Positions 48,133 to 58,870 of a DNA stretch of 64,000 nt are shown here, in pieces. Under the pieces are notes generated by a model that ran no database searches, was not told the DNA's origin, and worked only from the letters and a program-made list of their open reading frames with translations. The stretch spans positions 110,646,592-110,710,591 of the forward strand of contig OZ005648.1 in the NCBI GenBank assembly GCA_963930645.1, given 5' to 3'. Source of the DNA: Salticus scenicus (Eukaryota > Arthropoda > Arachnida > Araneae > Salticidae). The position numbers were made by a program, and so were the translations under genes. Position 1 is the first letter of the stretch; every line of letters begins with the position of its first letter.

Positions 48133-48837
48133 TCCTGTTTACTCTCTGTAAAATACAAAAATGAGGGTTATTGTTAATGAATTCAGAGACAGGAGGGCGA
48201 AAATCTGGAGAGTATCAATGTTTTTGGGCGTCCGAATAATGTAAACAGCAGATTGCCATTAATAAATTTAACCAATGATTTTCCGACTCAGGTAATATTT
48301 TTCCATAAGTGATTTGAATCACGAAATTTTAGGAATGATTTAATAGTCTGCAAATGAATCATTATACTAAACTTTCATTCCGTATCTGCCCAATCCTAAA
48401 TTGTTTAACATGGTGATTAAAGTAACTGATCGTTACCGTATAGGGGTAAAATATACAACAAACTCTTATTGATGTTAGTAAGTTTGATTTGGTTTTATAA
48501 AACTGAAAAATTTAGCAGTAGTGACGACTCGTTAACTTGGCGTCTAAACATGTACGTAATTTATGCAAATGGGTTTTGTCATTAATCGTTTATTTATTTA
48601 TTTATTTTTATATAGCACAGTAAATGTTAATTTAAGCCGTATTTTAAACTGTCAGCCTGTTTTATAATCATTTGCAATATTTAATTAATTACGCGCAATC
48701 TACAACTAGCATAATTTGTTATCTTCTTTCTGGATGAACTGAAATTTGCACAGATTTTAACTTAGTGCGTAACAGTTGTCTTTTTTAACAGTTTGCTAAA
48801 TTCATCAGATGTTCTTTTGTAATATTTATTTAACGGC
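48133..48837. other. Upstream region of the 48838 gene
   Basis: Contains the putative hAT right terminus (48388-48398) and AT-rich DNA. The transcription start and 5' UTR of the following exon should lie in the last few hundred bases. I see no TATA box or initiator that I would commit to. Confidence 0.4.
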
Positions 48838-48924
48838 ATGGCTACTTCAAGTAGTGGTCGACGCAGAGTCACGAGCAAGCTGTACACCGCAGAAGATCAA
48901 GCATTCAACCAGATTGCTAAAGAG
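48838..48924 (+). CDS. First coding exon of an unidentified host gene
   Basis: ATG at 48838 has a strong eukaryotic start context (G at -3, G at +4). It opens 29 codons beginning MATSSSGRRRVTSKLYTAED and ending QAFNQIAKE, exactly at GAG|GTAAAT, a good donor in phase 0. Codon use and composition differ sharply from the flanks. The basic, Ser-rich start followed by a helical, acidic stretch suggests a soluble intracellular protein, but I do not recognise the family. The next matching exon is at 63813. Its phase-0 acceptor fits this donor, giving an intron of about 14.9 kb unless further small exons lie between. Confidence 0.7.
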
Positions 48925-50000
48925 GTAAATGTTTTTACAGTTTATAAGTATAGCACTTAACTAAGATCAGTTGAGATTTTGTTATTATGTACAGATTTTG
49001 ATTGGTCTTTCATTAAGTTGAGAAGACATAGCTATATCAGTGCTTGTTGATTCTTTATGATTTTTTTTTTTTTTTTATATATATATATGTAAGGATCTGT
49101 CATCTATTTTGCAAATTATCAGTTAAGTCATCTTTGATTCCAGTTAATACTTTCTAATGTAGCACACTAAGATGCTTACTGAAAAATGTTTAAAATATTA
49201 CATATACTCCCAAAAAGCTGGTAAAAAGTTCTCTCTTTCTTTAAATTTATTACTTTAAAAAGTTTATTATCCTGTCCAGTGTTCATTAAATAAAAGAAAA
49301 AGGGAATTTTATAAAATTTAAGGGAAAATTAGGAAATTTTCACTTTGCAAACATGAAAAAAAAAAAAAAAAAAAAAGAAAGAAAGAAATCCAAACATACA
49401 TATATAATTCAGCAGTGATTGTGCTGTTGTTTTAAAATAAATTTTCATAATATTCAATTCCTCATACAAAGAAAATAGTGTTATCATATTATCTTTTGAT
49501 TGTGGAAATCTGTATTGATTCATCAGAAAATTAATTCTTAATTAGTTTGCAACAAATTAATTGTACAATTAAGTGTACTATCTACTATTACAGATTGTCC
49601 CATTTGTGGACTATGGCAGAATACGCTGTCTGTCTAAAACAATAAAAAATGCAATTTCCTAAAAAAGCAACAATGGTAAAAAATTAATTAATATTATTAC
49701 TAAAGTTTATGCCAACTTATTTCTGTAAAAAGTTATCTAATTTAGTGCATCCAGTTTCACGCTAGGAAATTTTTTTTTTCTTTTATGGGAAAATTAGAAA
49801 TTCTTCCTAAAAAATAAAATAAAATAAAAAACTAAAGTTTTAAAACTATCTAACTCTGCAGTACTGTTGTTTCAAATAAATTTTCATGACAATTACTCAT
49901 GCAAAGAAAATTATTAAGTGTAAGGTAAAGTGTTTATCACATTACCTTTTGATTGCTGAAATATGTTAATTCATCAGAAAAACAACTTCTTAATACTATT

Positions 50001-50512
50001 ACCAGGCAGTGTTTAATCCAGAACAAATTTAGTGCCGCATTGAGGCACTTTCACAAAGTCAACTTTGAGCAGTGGGGTACCTTCACAAATTCACTTTTCA
50101 GCAAAGAGGCACCTTCACAAAGTCAACTTTTAGCAATGGGTACCTTCACAAAGTTAACTCTCAGCAATATAGCTGCACACTAAAAAAATTTATAAGCTTC
50201 CCTGCACTGCATCAAACACATAAAAATACCCTCAATTTGGATATTTACTAGAAACAATAGTAAATATCTAAGTAAACACCTTTTTATCGTACATATAATA
50301 ACTTAACTCGCCCATATATATATTTATTTTACAACTGTTTCATTTTATTTTTTAAATGTATTTAAAAATTTTAAAAAGTTGCTTTGCATATTTCGGTTAA
50401 TTGTTCTGAAGTATCATTAATTTTCACAAACTTACTTGATGTTTTCACAAATTATTTTATAAATTCACAAATGGGGTACCATTTGAAAAAGCTGGATTAA
50501 ACCCTGCCAGGT
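50001..50512. mobile_element. MITE with CAGTGTTTAATCC ends, copy 1
   Basis: Ends CAGTGTTTAATCCAG (from 50006) and CTGGATTAAACCCTG (to 50507) are flanked by CCAGG on both sides (50001-50005? and 50508-50512), a 5-bp duplication. The interior repeats CACCTTCACAAAGTCAACTT about four times. It is hAT-like by its ends, but a 5-bp duplication is shorter than usual. The exact left flank may be off by two or three bases. Confidence 0.65.
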
Positions 50513-50605
50513 TTCATGCCAATAATGAAAATTTAGTGGTATAAAAAGATCACCTGTTTTAAGGATTTAGTGGTCTAAAAACGTAAAAAGATAAACAAAT
50601 ATAAT

Positions 50606-51871
50606 AGGGAGACTGGGGTACAGTGGACCACTTTTACACTCTTAATTTTTTTTTTTTTTTCACAGAAAAGCAATGTACTTGGGGGGGGGGGGGGGGGGGG
50701 GAATAGCAAACAATCTCTAAGCTTTTCTTGACATGTCTTAATTTTTTTATAACAATATTTGCAATACATTATGAATAAAAAAATAAATTGTGAGCACTCA
50801 CAAAGTGGATCACTGTGCCCCATGACCGGAGTACAGTGGATCAGCCTTTTTTGTTTATATTAAATTAATATAAATTACTTTTTTTTTTCTCTCTTTCTCT
50901 AAAATTAGTTTCTTCTACTATTCCATTCTAAAGAACATAATTCAAGCATTTTCATGAAATAAACAAAATTAAATTAAAATAAAATAAATAAGAAATAAAA
51001 TCTCATTAAGAAAATTTATTAAGTTAAAATATATAATTGTTTTTTATTCTTTTATTAATATTGTATAAATCAAATATTTAATTCAGATATTAATAAATAT
51101 TATACTACTATTCGAATATTTAATATTTTTTTAATTATTTTAAGATATAATTAATTTATGTTATATTTGTAGGATAAATTTAACAAAAATTTATTAAGCT
51201 ACTTCTTTTGATTTTCACATATGATCTCTAAAAACAACAATAATATTAAATTTTTCCTACTATTTATTAATTTAGATATTTTCTTTTATTAATGCTATAT
51301 AATTCAAATAGTTATTAAATTTAGATATTAATATATTATATTATTGTTCAAATATTTATTCTTTTCAGAAATTTATTTTATTATAACATTAAGATATTTA
51401 TTACTTTGAGGTACTTATACTTTACATTATATTTATATTTATAAATTTGACTAAAACAAATATAAGTATTAAATCTAATTTGTAGTTTTAGGCACATTGG
51501 AGCTGTGCCCCATATAGAGGCGGTCCACTGTGCCCCGTGCCAGAGTAATACAAATAATAATAATAAAATAATATACAGACTATAAATATGCTAATAATTT
51601 TAGGAATTTAAAACAGCAATATCTTACCTTAATTTAACAGCTATATAGTATTTATAGTCACTAGTTCAATCTTTATAAAATTTTAAAAACTTCAATGTGG
51701 AAAAAGTACTTTGAGCAGCTCAAAACATAAAAACTGCTCAAAATGGTTACCTTACTATTTCCCATGTGTTTTATAGTACCATGCTGTCATACTTGAGTAT
51801 CCATATGAACTAAAAGAATTGAATATTAATAGATTTAAATAGGGGTTGTCAACTGTGCCTCAGTCTCCCCT
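50606..51871. mobile_element. Inverted-repeat element with CACTGTGCCCC subterminal motifs
   Basis: The left end AGGGAGACTGGGGTACAGTG matches the reverse complement of the right end (CTGTGCCTCAGTCTCCCCT). CACTGTGCCCC or close variants occur near 50810, 51500 and 51525, with GTACAGTGGA near 50620 and 50830. The interior is AT-rich with no gene. It also holds a G20 run near 50681. Superfamily not assigned. Confidence 0.7.
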
Positions 51872-52178
51872 AAATGTTCACTTTTTGTAATATATTTTAC
51901 TGTAATATAGCAAATGCTCACTATCTATGTATATTTTACTGCAAATATCAATATTTTTGTATGAAAACAGTACAAGAGTTTTCATTATAAGCTATAAGCA
52001 CAAGGTTTTTATATGCTTATGCTTTATTGGTGTTAATTATTAATTTATTAAAAAAACTGAAAAGAAATTAATTTCAAAAATTGATTTAAACATATTAATT
52101 ATGCAAGATAGATTTTTAAAAATTTGCTTTTCAATGCATAAAAAACTGGTGGTAAAAGAAGAAAAAAAAAACAAGCAA

Positions 52179-52262
52179 TGTCATAAAAAAAAAAAAAAAT
52201 ATGCAACAGTTGTTTCAGGTCAAAATAATTAAGCACAACCTTTCATCAGGAAAAAAAAATAG
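52179..52262. mobile_element. Half of a foldback element
   Basis: GCAACAGTTGTTTCAGGTC and CACAACCTTTCATCAGG match one arm of the palindrome at 54027-54242. The second arm is missing. Confidence 0.5.
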
Positions 52263-52284
52263 GCAAGAATGCAGTATAATAGAC

Positions 52285-53695
52285 CAGGGTTGTAGTGATT
52301 TAAATCAATTTATTATTTTTTAAATCACTGATTAAAATCACTTTTTTTAAATATCAAAAGTTATTGGCTTTAATGGAATGAAATTGTTTTTCTAAATTTA
52401 AAAAAATGAGATTTTTAAATATTTCTTATGTAAATTTAAAAATACAGTTTGTAAAATAATAACAAAATATTTCATTAAACAAGCTAGTATTTCTCATATC
52501 TTGACTTTAGCTTCATCTCTACTAAACAACATTAATAAATGAAAAAAATTATACCATAATTTTCTTAATTATTTATGCATTTTATTTTATATTTTAATTA
52601 TTTATTATATTTGCATTATTTATAGAAGCACTGCTTTATGGCTGGGGTATGAATTGTAAATATTTAGTTAGCGTAGAATTAATTGATTAACATATATATG
52701 CCAGTTCAACTTTGTCCACCTTGCAGTTGATATTTAGAAAAGAAAATATTTTCTTGCTTATTTAGTTCTCATACCAGTTTATATCATTTAATATTAGCTC
52801 ACATGATATTTTAAAAATAATGGCATATTTTACATTGTAGTGTTTAAAAAGCCCTGAAGCCTCAAAAAAGTTTTAAAACATCATAACCTTTTAATTTAAT
52901 TACATATAATCAGTTACATACAGTTCGAGGCAGCTGTTACTGCTTATTTAATGAATTTTACCCATTCAATATAAAAAAGATAAAAGAATAAGTGAAAATA
53001 TTAAGATGGTAATGAAAATGTGAATTTTGTTAATAAGTAAAGTGTGAAAAAATTTTCTTGATTCAAGTGATATTTATTTATCCTAAGTAAGAAATTTTTA
53101 GGATATAATCGTTTTTTTTTTTTTTTTTTTTTTTTTTCCTTAATTCGTAATTATTATTTTTGTTTAAAAACTGTGAGTGAAAATTTATTTTTCTTATTAC
53201 ATTTCTTCAGTTATGATATCATTTTCCTTATTAAATTATTCTTTTCCAAAATTATTTCATGTGTTCCATAACATGAGTAAGATTTTATTTTCGTTATTTG
53301 ACTACATTATTGTAGCTACAAAGTCAAAGTCTCAAGTTGAGTGGCTCATGCTACTGCATATATGATTGCTATAAAATTATTTCTTATTATGAAGGTACTG
53401 TGTTGAATAAAATTATTGGTAATAAATGCCTAGACGTGGATTTTTTCTATGGGAATAAAATATTATTTTTATTTTTATAATTTAAGTAAAATAATTGATA
53501 GTGTGCATATTGTGCATATATGTACACACATACACATAATAAAACATAAAACACAAATGTTGTACAATAATTTATGAGTAGTTTAAAAAAATCATTAAAA
53601 TCAAATAAATCTTGATTTAAATTAAAAAAAAAAAAAAAAAAAAAAACGATTATTTTGAAGAAGAAAAAAAAAAAAAAAAAAAATCAACAACCCTG
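52285..53695 (+). mobile_element. hAT-like MITE, 1.4 kb, copy 1
   Basis: The left end is CAGGGTTGTAGTGATTTAAA and the right end CAACAACCCTG. Flanks TAATAGAC (52277-52284) and TAGTAGAC (53696-53703) match at 7 of 8 bases. No transposase. A second, inverted copy is at 54273-60544. Confidence 0.8.
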
Positions 53696-54026
53696 TAGTA
53701 GACTCAAACATACAGAGTTGGAAATAAGATAACAGCTATATGTAATTAGCACCTAGTTTTTTTTTTTCCCTAGTTGCCAAAATGCTTTACTTGGATGTAA
53801 TTTTAAAATAATTCAAATTGCTAAGTAGAGCTGCCAACTATTATATTCTAGGAGTTATTGTGTGCACAATAAAAACAGAATCAATATTTCATAATCTTGA
53901 TTTAAAACAGAGTATCAAGAAAAAGAAAAGTTTCTTAGTTTCAATTCTGTATGATGGATAGCCATTCCAGAGGTTAATCCAGAACAATTTTAATAAAAAA
54001 GCACCACAAAACTGGCGTTGTAAAAA

Positions 54027-54242
54027 ATATTACTTACAAGCTTTGAATAAACACCATAAAATGCAATAAACTTGCAACAATTGTTTCGAGTCGAAAAACA
54101 CACGACCCTTCATCAGGCGAACAAAGTAAGCACGAGTGCTTACTTTGTTCGCCTGATGAAGGGTCGTGTGTTTTTCGACCCGAAACAATTGTTGCGAGTT
54201 TATTGCATTTTATGGTGTTTATTCAAAGTTTGTAAGTAATAT
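54027..54242. mobile_element. Near-perfect 216-bp palindrome (foldback)
   Basis: Two ~108-bp arms are complementary with only a few mismatches and no spacer, centred at AGCACGAGTGCT (54129-54140). The arms contain AACAATTGTTTCG and CACACGACCCTTCATCAGG. It would extrude as a cruciform or transcribe a long double-stranded RNA. Relatives are at 40850-41085 and 52179-52262. Confidence 0.9.
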
Positions 54243-55306
54243 AATCCAGAACAAATTTAGTGCCGCATTGAGTACAGTCTCAAACTGTATATAACTGATT
54301 ATATGTAATTTAAATTAACTTAAAGGGTTATGATGTTTTAAAAACTTTTTGGAGGCTTCAGGGCTTTTTAAACACTACAATGTAAAATATGCCATTATTT
54401 TTAAAATATCATGTGAGCCAATATTAAATGATATAAACTGGTATGAGAGCTAAATAAGCAAGACAATATTTTCTTTTCTAAATATCAACTGCAAGGTGGA
54501 CAAAGTCGAACTGGCATATATATATTAATCAATTAATTCTGCACTAACTAAATTATATTTACAATTTATACCCCAGTCATAAAGCTGTGCTTGTATAAAT
54601 AATGAGAATATAATAAATAATTAAAATATATAATAAAATGTATAAATAATTAATGTATAATTTTTGTGTTTATTAATGTTGCTTAGTAGAGATGAAGCTA
54701 AAGTCAAGATATGAGAAATATTAGCTAGTTTAATGAAATATTTTATTATTTTACAAATTGTATTTTTAAATTTACCTAAGAAATATTTAAAAACCTCATT
54801 TTTTAAAGCTAGATATACAATTTCACTCCATTAAGGGCTCGCTTCACTCACCTTCGCTGGAAGCCGAAGCTAATGTTATACTGTTAAATTGGTGCTCCTT
54901 TTTCAAAAACGTATTTTTATTTATTTATTTATTTTATTTTATTTATTTATTTATTTATTTGAGGCCGTAAAATACGAATTTTCAATATTTGAAATTTTTC
55001 ATTTTGCAATTTCAAAATAAAATATTAAAATTAAAAAAATATATATATATGTTTTAAAAAAAGGGGCGTCAATGACAATTTAACAGATGGGAATTTTCTG
55101 AATTTGAAAACAGAATTAAAAAATATGTATTAGTTAAGTAGTTATAAGTAGGGATGAAACGGATATCCGGTAACTATCCGGTATCCGGCCTATCCGGCTG
55201 AGTTTTAAATATCCGGCGGGGTACCGGATATCAGCACACCGGATACGGATATCCGGCAATTTCAAGCCGGATATCCTACGGATATCCGAAGGAGAAAATT
55301 CAAGCT

Positions 55307-55908
55307 AAAGGGCGTATCAGACTCGACGACTTTACAGGCGATTTTAGAGCCAACCACTGATTAGCGCCGATTTTTCGGAAAAAATTGTCTCTACTCCCAG
55401 TGTGATAGCGCAGACCGAAGTTGCCCAACTTTTTCAGAGCTGTCTTGATAAAATTGTCCGTATAGTCAATTTCTCCTTGGATTCGTCCAATCAGGATGCG
55501 CTATTTTGATACGTCATATTTCCAAGATGGCGGAACACGGGAATCGCTTCAAGTGGAGATTTGAAGAAGAAATATTATCGTTAAGCACGTTTATTTTACC
55601 GTTAAATGATAAGAATTTTCAATTAATCGTTTTTATTTTCGTATGGCGTTATGACAATAGTTGTAAAAAAGATCAAAATAGAAATAATAATACGATATTT
55701 TACACAAATGAAAGGAAATTTTAACGCTAATCATTGCGTATTTTATTCGCGCCAAGAAAAGGGATAAGCGTCAGAAGTTAGTCTTCTTTCATCCAACTTT
55801 TCACACGACTATTGTAACCTCTACGGTGTTTTCGTCGAGGAAAAATCGGCGCTAAAGTCGGCTCAAAAATTGGTTGTTTCTAAAGTTGCTGAATCTGATA
55901 CGCCCTTT
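55307..55908. mobile_element. Harbinger-like element, ~600 bp
   Basis: Inverted ends AAAGGGCGTATCAGACTC (55307) and ...GAATCTGATACGCCCTTT (55908) match at all but a few bases. Interior palindromic pieces include GCCGATTTTTC with GAAAAATCGGCGC. A short frame with ATG at 55527 is included. GGGCGTATCAG-type ends fit PIF/Harbinger. The 3-bp target duplication cannot be placed because the flanks are ambiguous. Confidence 0.65.
55527..55724 (+). pseudogene. Short frame inside the Harbinger-like element
   Basis: 65 codons beginning MAEHGNRFKWRFEEEILS from an ATG within the YY1-like CAAGATGGCGG. The W..EEEIL pattern is reminiscent of the first helix of Myb/SANT or MADF-type proteins encoded by Harbinger elements, but the remaining sequence lacks the later tryptophans. 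It is probably a truncated accessory gene. Confidence 0.35.
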
Positions 55909-55973
55909 AAACTCCCTTCAGATGAAAATTTTGCGACGATTTTTTAATTTCTTTTTAGATCAGTTGTAGCTTG

Positions 55974-56005
<32 letters not shown>

Positions 56006-56465
56006 AAGTTGGCTTCTGCGAAAATCGATTTTGGACTCATTAGTAAACAAATTTAGCCAAAAGTAGCTTCAGGTCTAAGAAATATAGAAGCCCTATTTTA
56101 ATTTTGTACAGAGTTAGCTAGGTTTTTTTTCCAGAGTGATCTATAACATTCCCCATAATCTTCCCCATACCAATAAAAAGAGCTGTTCATTGTTGTTCCT
56201 GAACAAATGATATTTATTCTCTACAGTTGCAGTGTATATATAACTCTGTTTTTATGTCTTTTGCTAATATGTTGTTAGATTGTTTAGTAATATTGTTAGT
56301 CTTGGATGTTTAAGTTGTTAGATTGTTTCGAGAATGAGTCAAATAATGTGCATTTATTTATTTACACCTGTTTATTTACAATCCAGTTTTCCATACACAA
56401 TAAAGCTGTTGTTTTTGTGACCATATATTTATACTAGCAGAAACCTGGCATTACTTGTGCCATCT

Positions 56466-57545
56466 CAAGGTTTAAACTGGCAAAAAAAATTACTTTAGCA
56501 TTTTAGCGAAAATAGGCAAGCATTATTTTAGCTTTTTCGAAAGTTAATTAATTCTTTGGATACCACTGATTTCTTTTACTTACAAGGAATATCACCCAAG
56601 TGTCCGGCTCGGATTTCAATGAGAGAGAGACGTTTCTTTTCTAGAGGCGTTTCTTTCATATTTGATATGCTATCAAATTTTACTCAAAAATATGCGAAAA
56701 ATTTGCATTTATACAGCAAGTGAATACTCAAATGAATAATTCAGTTGAAGTAATTTTCAGTACTACTATAAATTTTTATTTGTAACTTAAACATGAAAGC
56801 GCAAAATCATTTTGCTAAATCATTTAGTATTTTTAAGTCACACCCAAAGGCGGAACTTACTGTTGATATGTGGCTGATGTGGTTTTTAACATTTTAAAAA
56901 TTCAATAAATAGAGAAAACATGGATGATAGCAAAAATTTCTCTGATCAAAAATATTTGGTACATGTCCTCTATCAGAAATTAAAGTTTCATTGAAATCAC
57001 AGCCAGACACGATGTTCCTTGTTAGCTTTGTTATCCTCAGTTTTGTTTTCTTTTCCTTTTGTTCATTGCATTGATGATTTTAACCAAGCATCCATATTTG
57101 TGACTTTAAAAATCAAGGAAACTATGTTTTGATTTTAACAATAGAAAAAGAGGTACTCATATCATACGTGTAAAATGAAAAAGAAATTTAAAAATTAAGT
57201 AAAGTGTAGTGGTAGATAATCGTGAAATACTAGTGCTAAGAATGCTTCTATGAAGCAAATTCTGAATTCTGACATACTTTTGAATATTTTTGCATTTAAA
57301 TTCAATCATTAAAAATTAAAAATAAATCCAAATTACTATATAAATAATGATTCCCAAAAATTTCAGTTCTTTTGTAGTTTTTGCCTGCAAATATTACAAA
57401 AAAAAAAAATCTGAGTTATTATATAGAGATACTTTATATAGTTATCCAGTTTTAGCTTTTTAGCGAAATTCTGACCAACAGGTTTTAGCAAAATATGATA
57501 CCTTTTAGCAAAATGCTAAAAAAACTAATGGCAGTTTAAACACTG
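56466..57545. mobile_element. hAT-like MITE, 1.08 kb
   Basis: Ends CAAGGTTTAAACTGGC and GGCAGTTTAAACACTG are flanked by TGCCATCT (56458-56465) and CGCCATCT (57546-57553), 7 of 8 identical. Inside the ends, TTTTAGC and GCTAAAA repeats face each other. No transposase. Confidence 0.8.
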
Positions 57546-57919
57546 CGCCATCTATCTATTCGATTTGGATTTTTTAAAAACCCTCCAATTTATATAAATT
57601 TGCATTTTTAATGAAATATCTTACTAAAGCACCTGAATTTAGAATTCCCTGTTGCGTTGCATAGGTATATCCCAAAAAATTAAAATTACTTAAAATAAAA
57701 GTACATATTTAAATTTTCAGAAAGTCTGTATACTTTCACTTTCATATTGTTCATAAGAAAAAAAAAAAATAATCAGTTATTTAAAGTTTTTGATTTTGTA
57801 CTGCAGAAAAACTTCACTTACTTAAAGAATTTTAATAACTAATGTAAAATTTTCTTTCTTATCTGTACAGATTATAAAAATATAAAATAAGTAAAAAGTA
57901 TAAATTCATTTTGAATTAT

Positions 57920-58820
57920 TACTTTCTTCTATATTAAATAGAAGGAAGTATTGGATTTGTGAAAATTTTCTTGAACTTCCAGTTTTCGGTGGATTTACGC
58001 ATTTTGAGGGAACCAAAACACAATTTGACCATTTTTGGAAAATGTCTATCTGACAAAAATTTTGTGCAGTTAAAGAGTTCATGCCCAGAACTTCATATAA
58101 ATTTATACATAGTTGCAATTTACCAAAAAAAAAAAAAAAAAAAAAAAAAATGTGCCCATCAACTTTTGGTGCAAATCTCTCAACAGATGGCGCTGCTATA
58201 CTGTGATTTCTCCCATTTAAAGGAAGACTGTATCTCAGCTTATACTGTGTATAATTAAAAAAATAAACTAAGTGTGTTACAGGGAGGGCTATTATGAAAC
58301 ATGTTCATTCAATTTTTGTGTATAACGGCCAATAGGTGATGCTGCTATGCAGCAATTTTCCCGTGAATGGGGAAGTTATATCTCAGATTCATTCATGTAT
58401 AATTGCAAAAAATTTAGTAAGGGAAAGGGTCATTTTTATAAAACATCATGTTGATTCAATTTTGGTGCATATTGGTCAATAGGTGGCTATATTAGGTTGC
58501 AATTTACTCTGTGAATAGGAAGGCTAATTCTCAACATCTATAAAATTTAAGAGATAAATAAGATAAAAATAATATGAGAATAAAAGTTGGCTTAATTTGG
58601 GTGTATATCGACCAACAGGTGGTGCAGCTGTTCCTCACCTTCTGTGATTCTCCACATGGCTACATCTCAAAATTTTTTGATTAAAATTGCACTAAACTCA
58701 ATATCTAAAATCTTTATTGTAAGCAACTATGATTATGTTTCTTCTGCATGTTAAACAGCATGTAGCGTTGTTATATAGAGAGATATAGAAGAAAGTTTTG
58801 TGATGGCCATAACATACTAG
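57920..58820 (+). mobile_element. Structured repeat, type A, copy 4, with amplified internal units
   Basis: The 5' hairpin is TACTTTCTTCTATATT...ATAGAAGGAAGTA. The 3' end is ATAGAAGAAAGTTTTGTGAT then AACATACTAG before T. Four tandem units carry CAACAGATGGCGCTGC-like motifs at 58181, 58330, 58477 and 58613 (spacing 149, 147, 136). Confidence 0.75.
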
Positions 58821-58870
58821 TTTGAAGCTTTTAGTTTATTTATTTTTTTCTTCCTTCTTTCTTTTATGTT

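Larger units (their letters stand above)
37972..48398 (+). mobile_element. Probable hAT element, expanded by nested insertions
   Basis: The left terminus is TAGGACTGGGC at 37972. The only matching right terminus I find is GCCCAATCCTA at 48388-48398 (one mismatch). The transposase relic (38203-39054) lies just inside the left end. Nearly everything after its stop codon is the large inverted-repeat unit 39055-47431 and a duplicated SINE segment. The 8-bp flanks of the two termini do not match, so the pairing is tentative. Confidence 0.4.

Noticed and set aside
37605..48398. Treating 37605 and 48398 as the two ends of one intact hAT element
   Set aside because: The 8-bp flanks do not match for either candidate left end. 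The pairing is kept only as tentative, for 37972.
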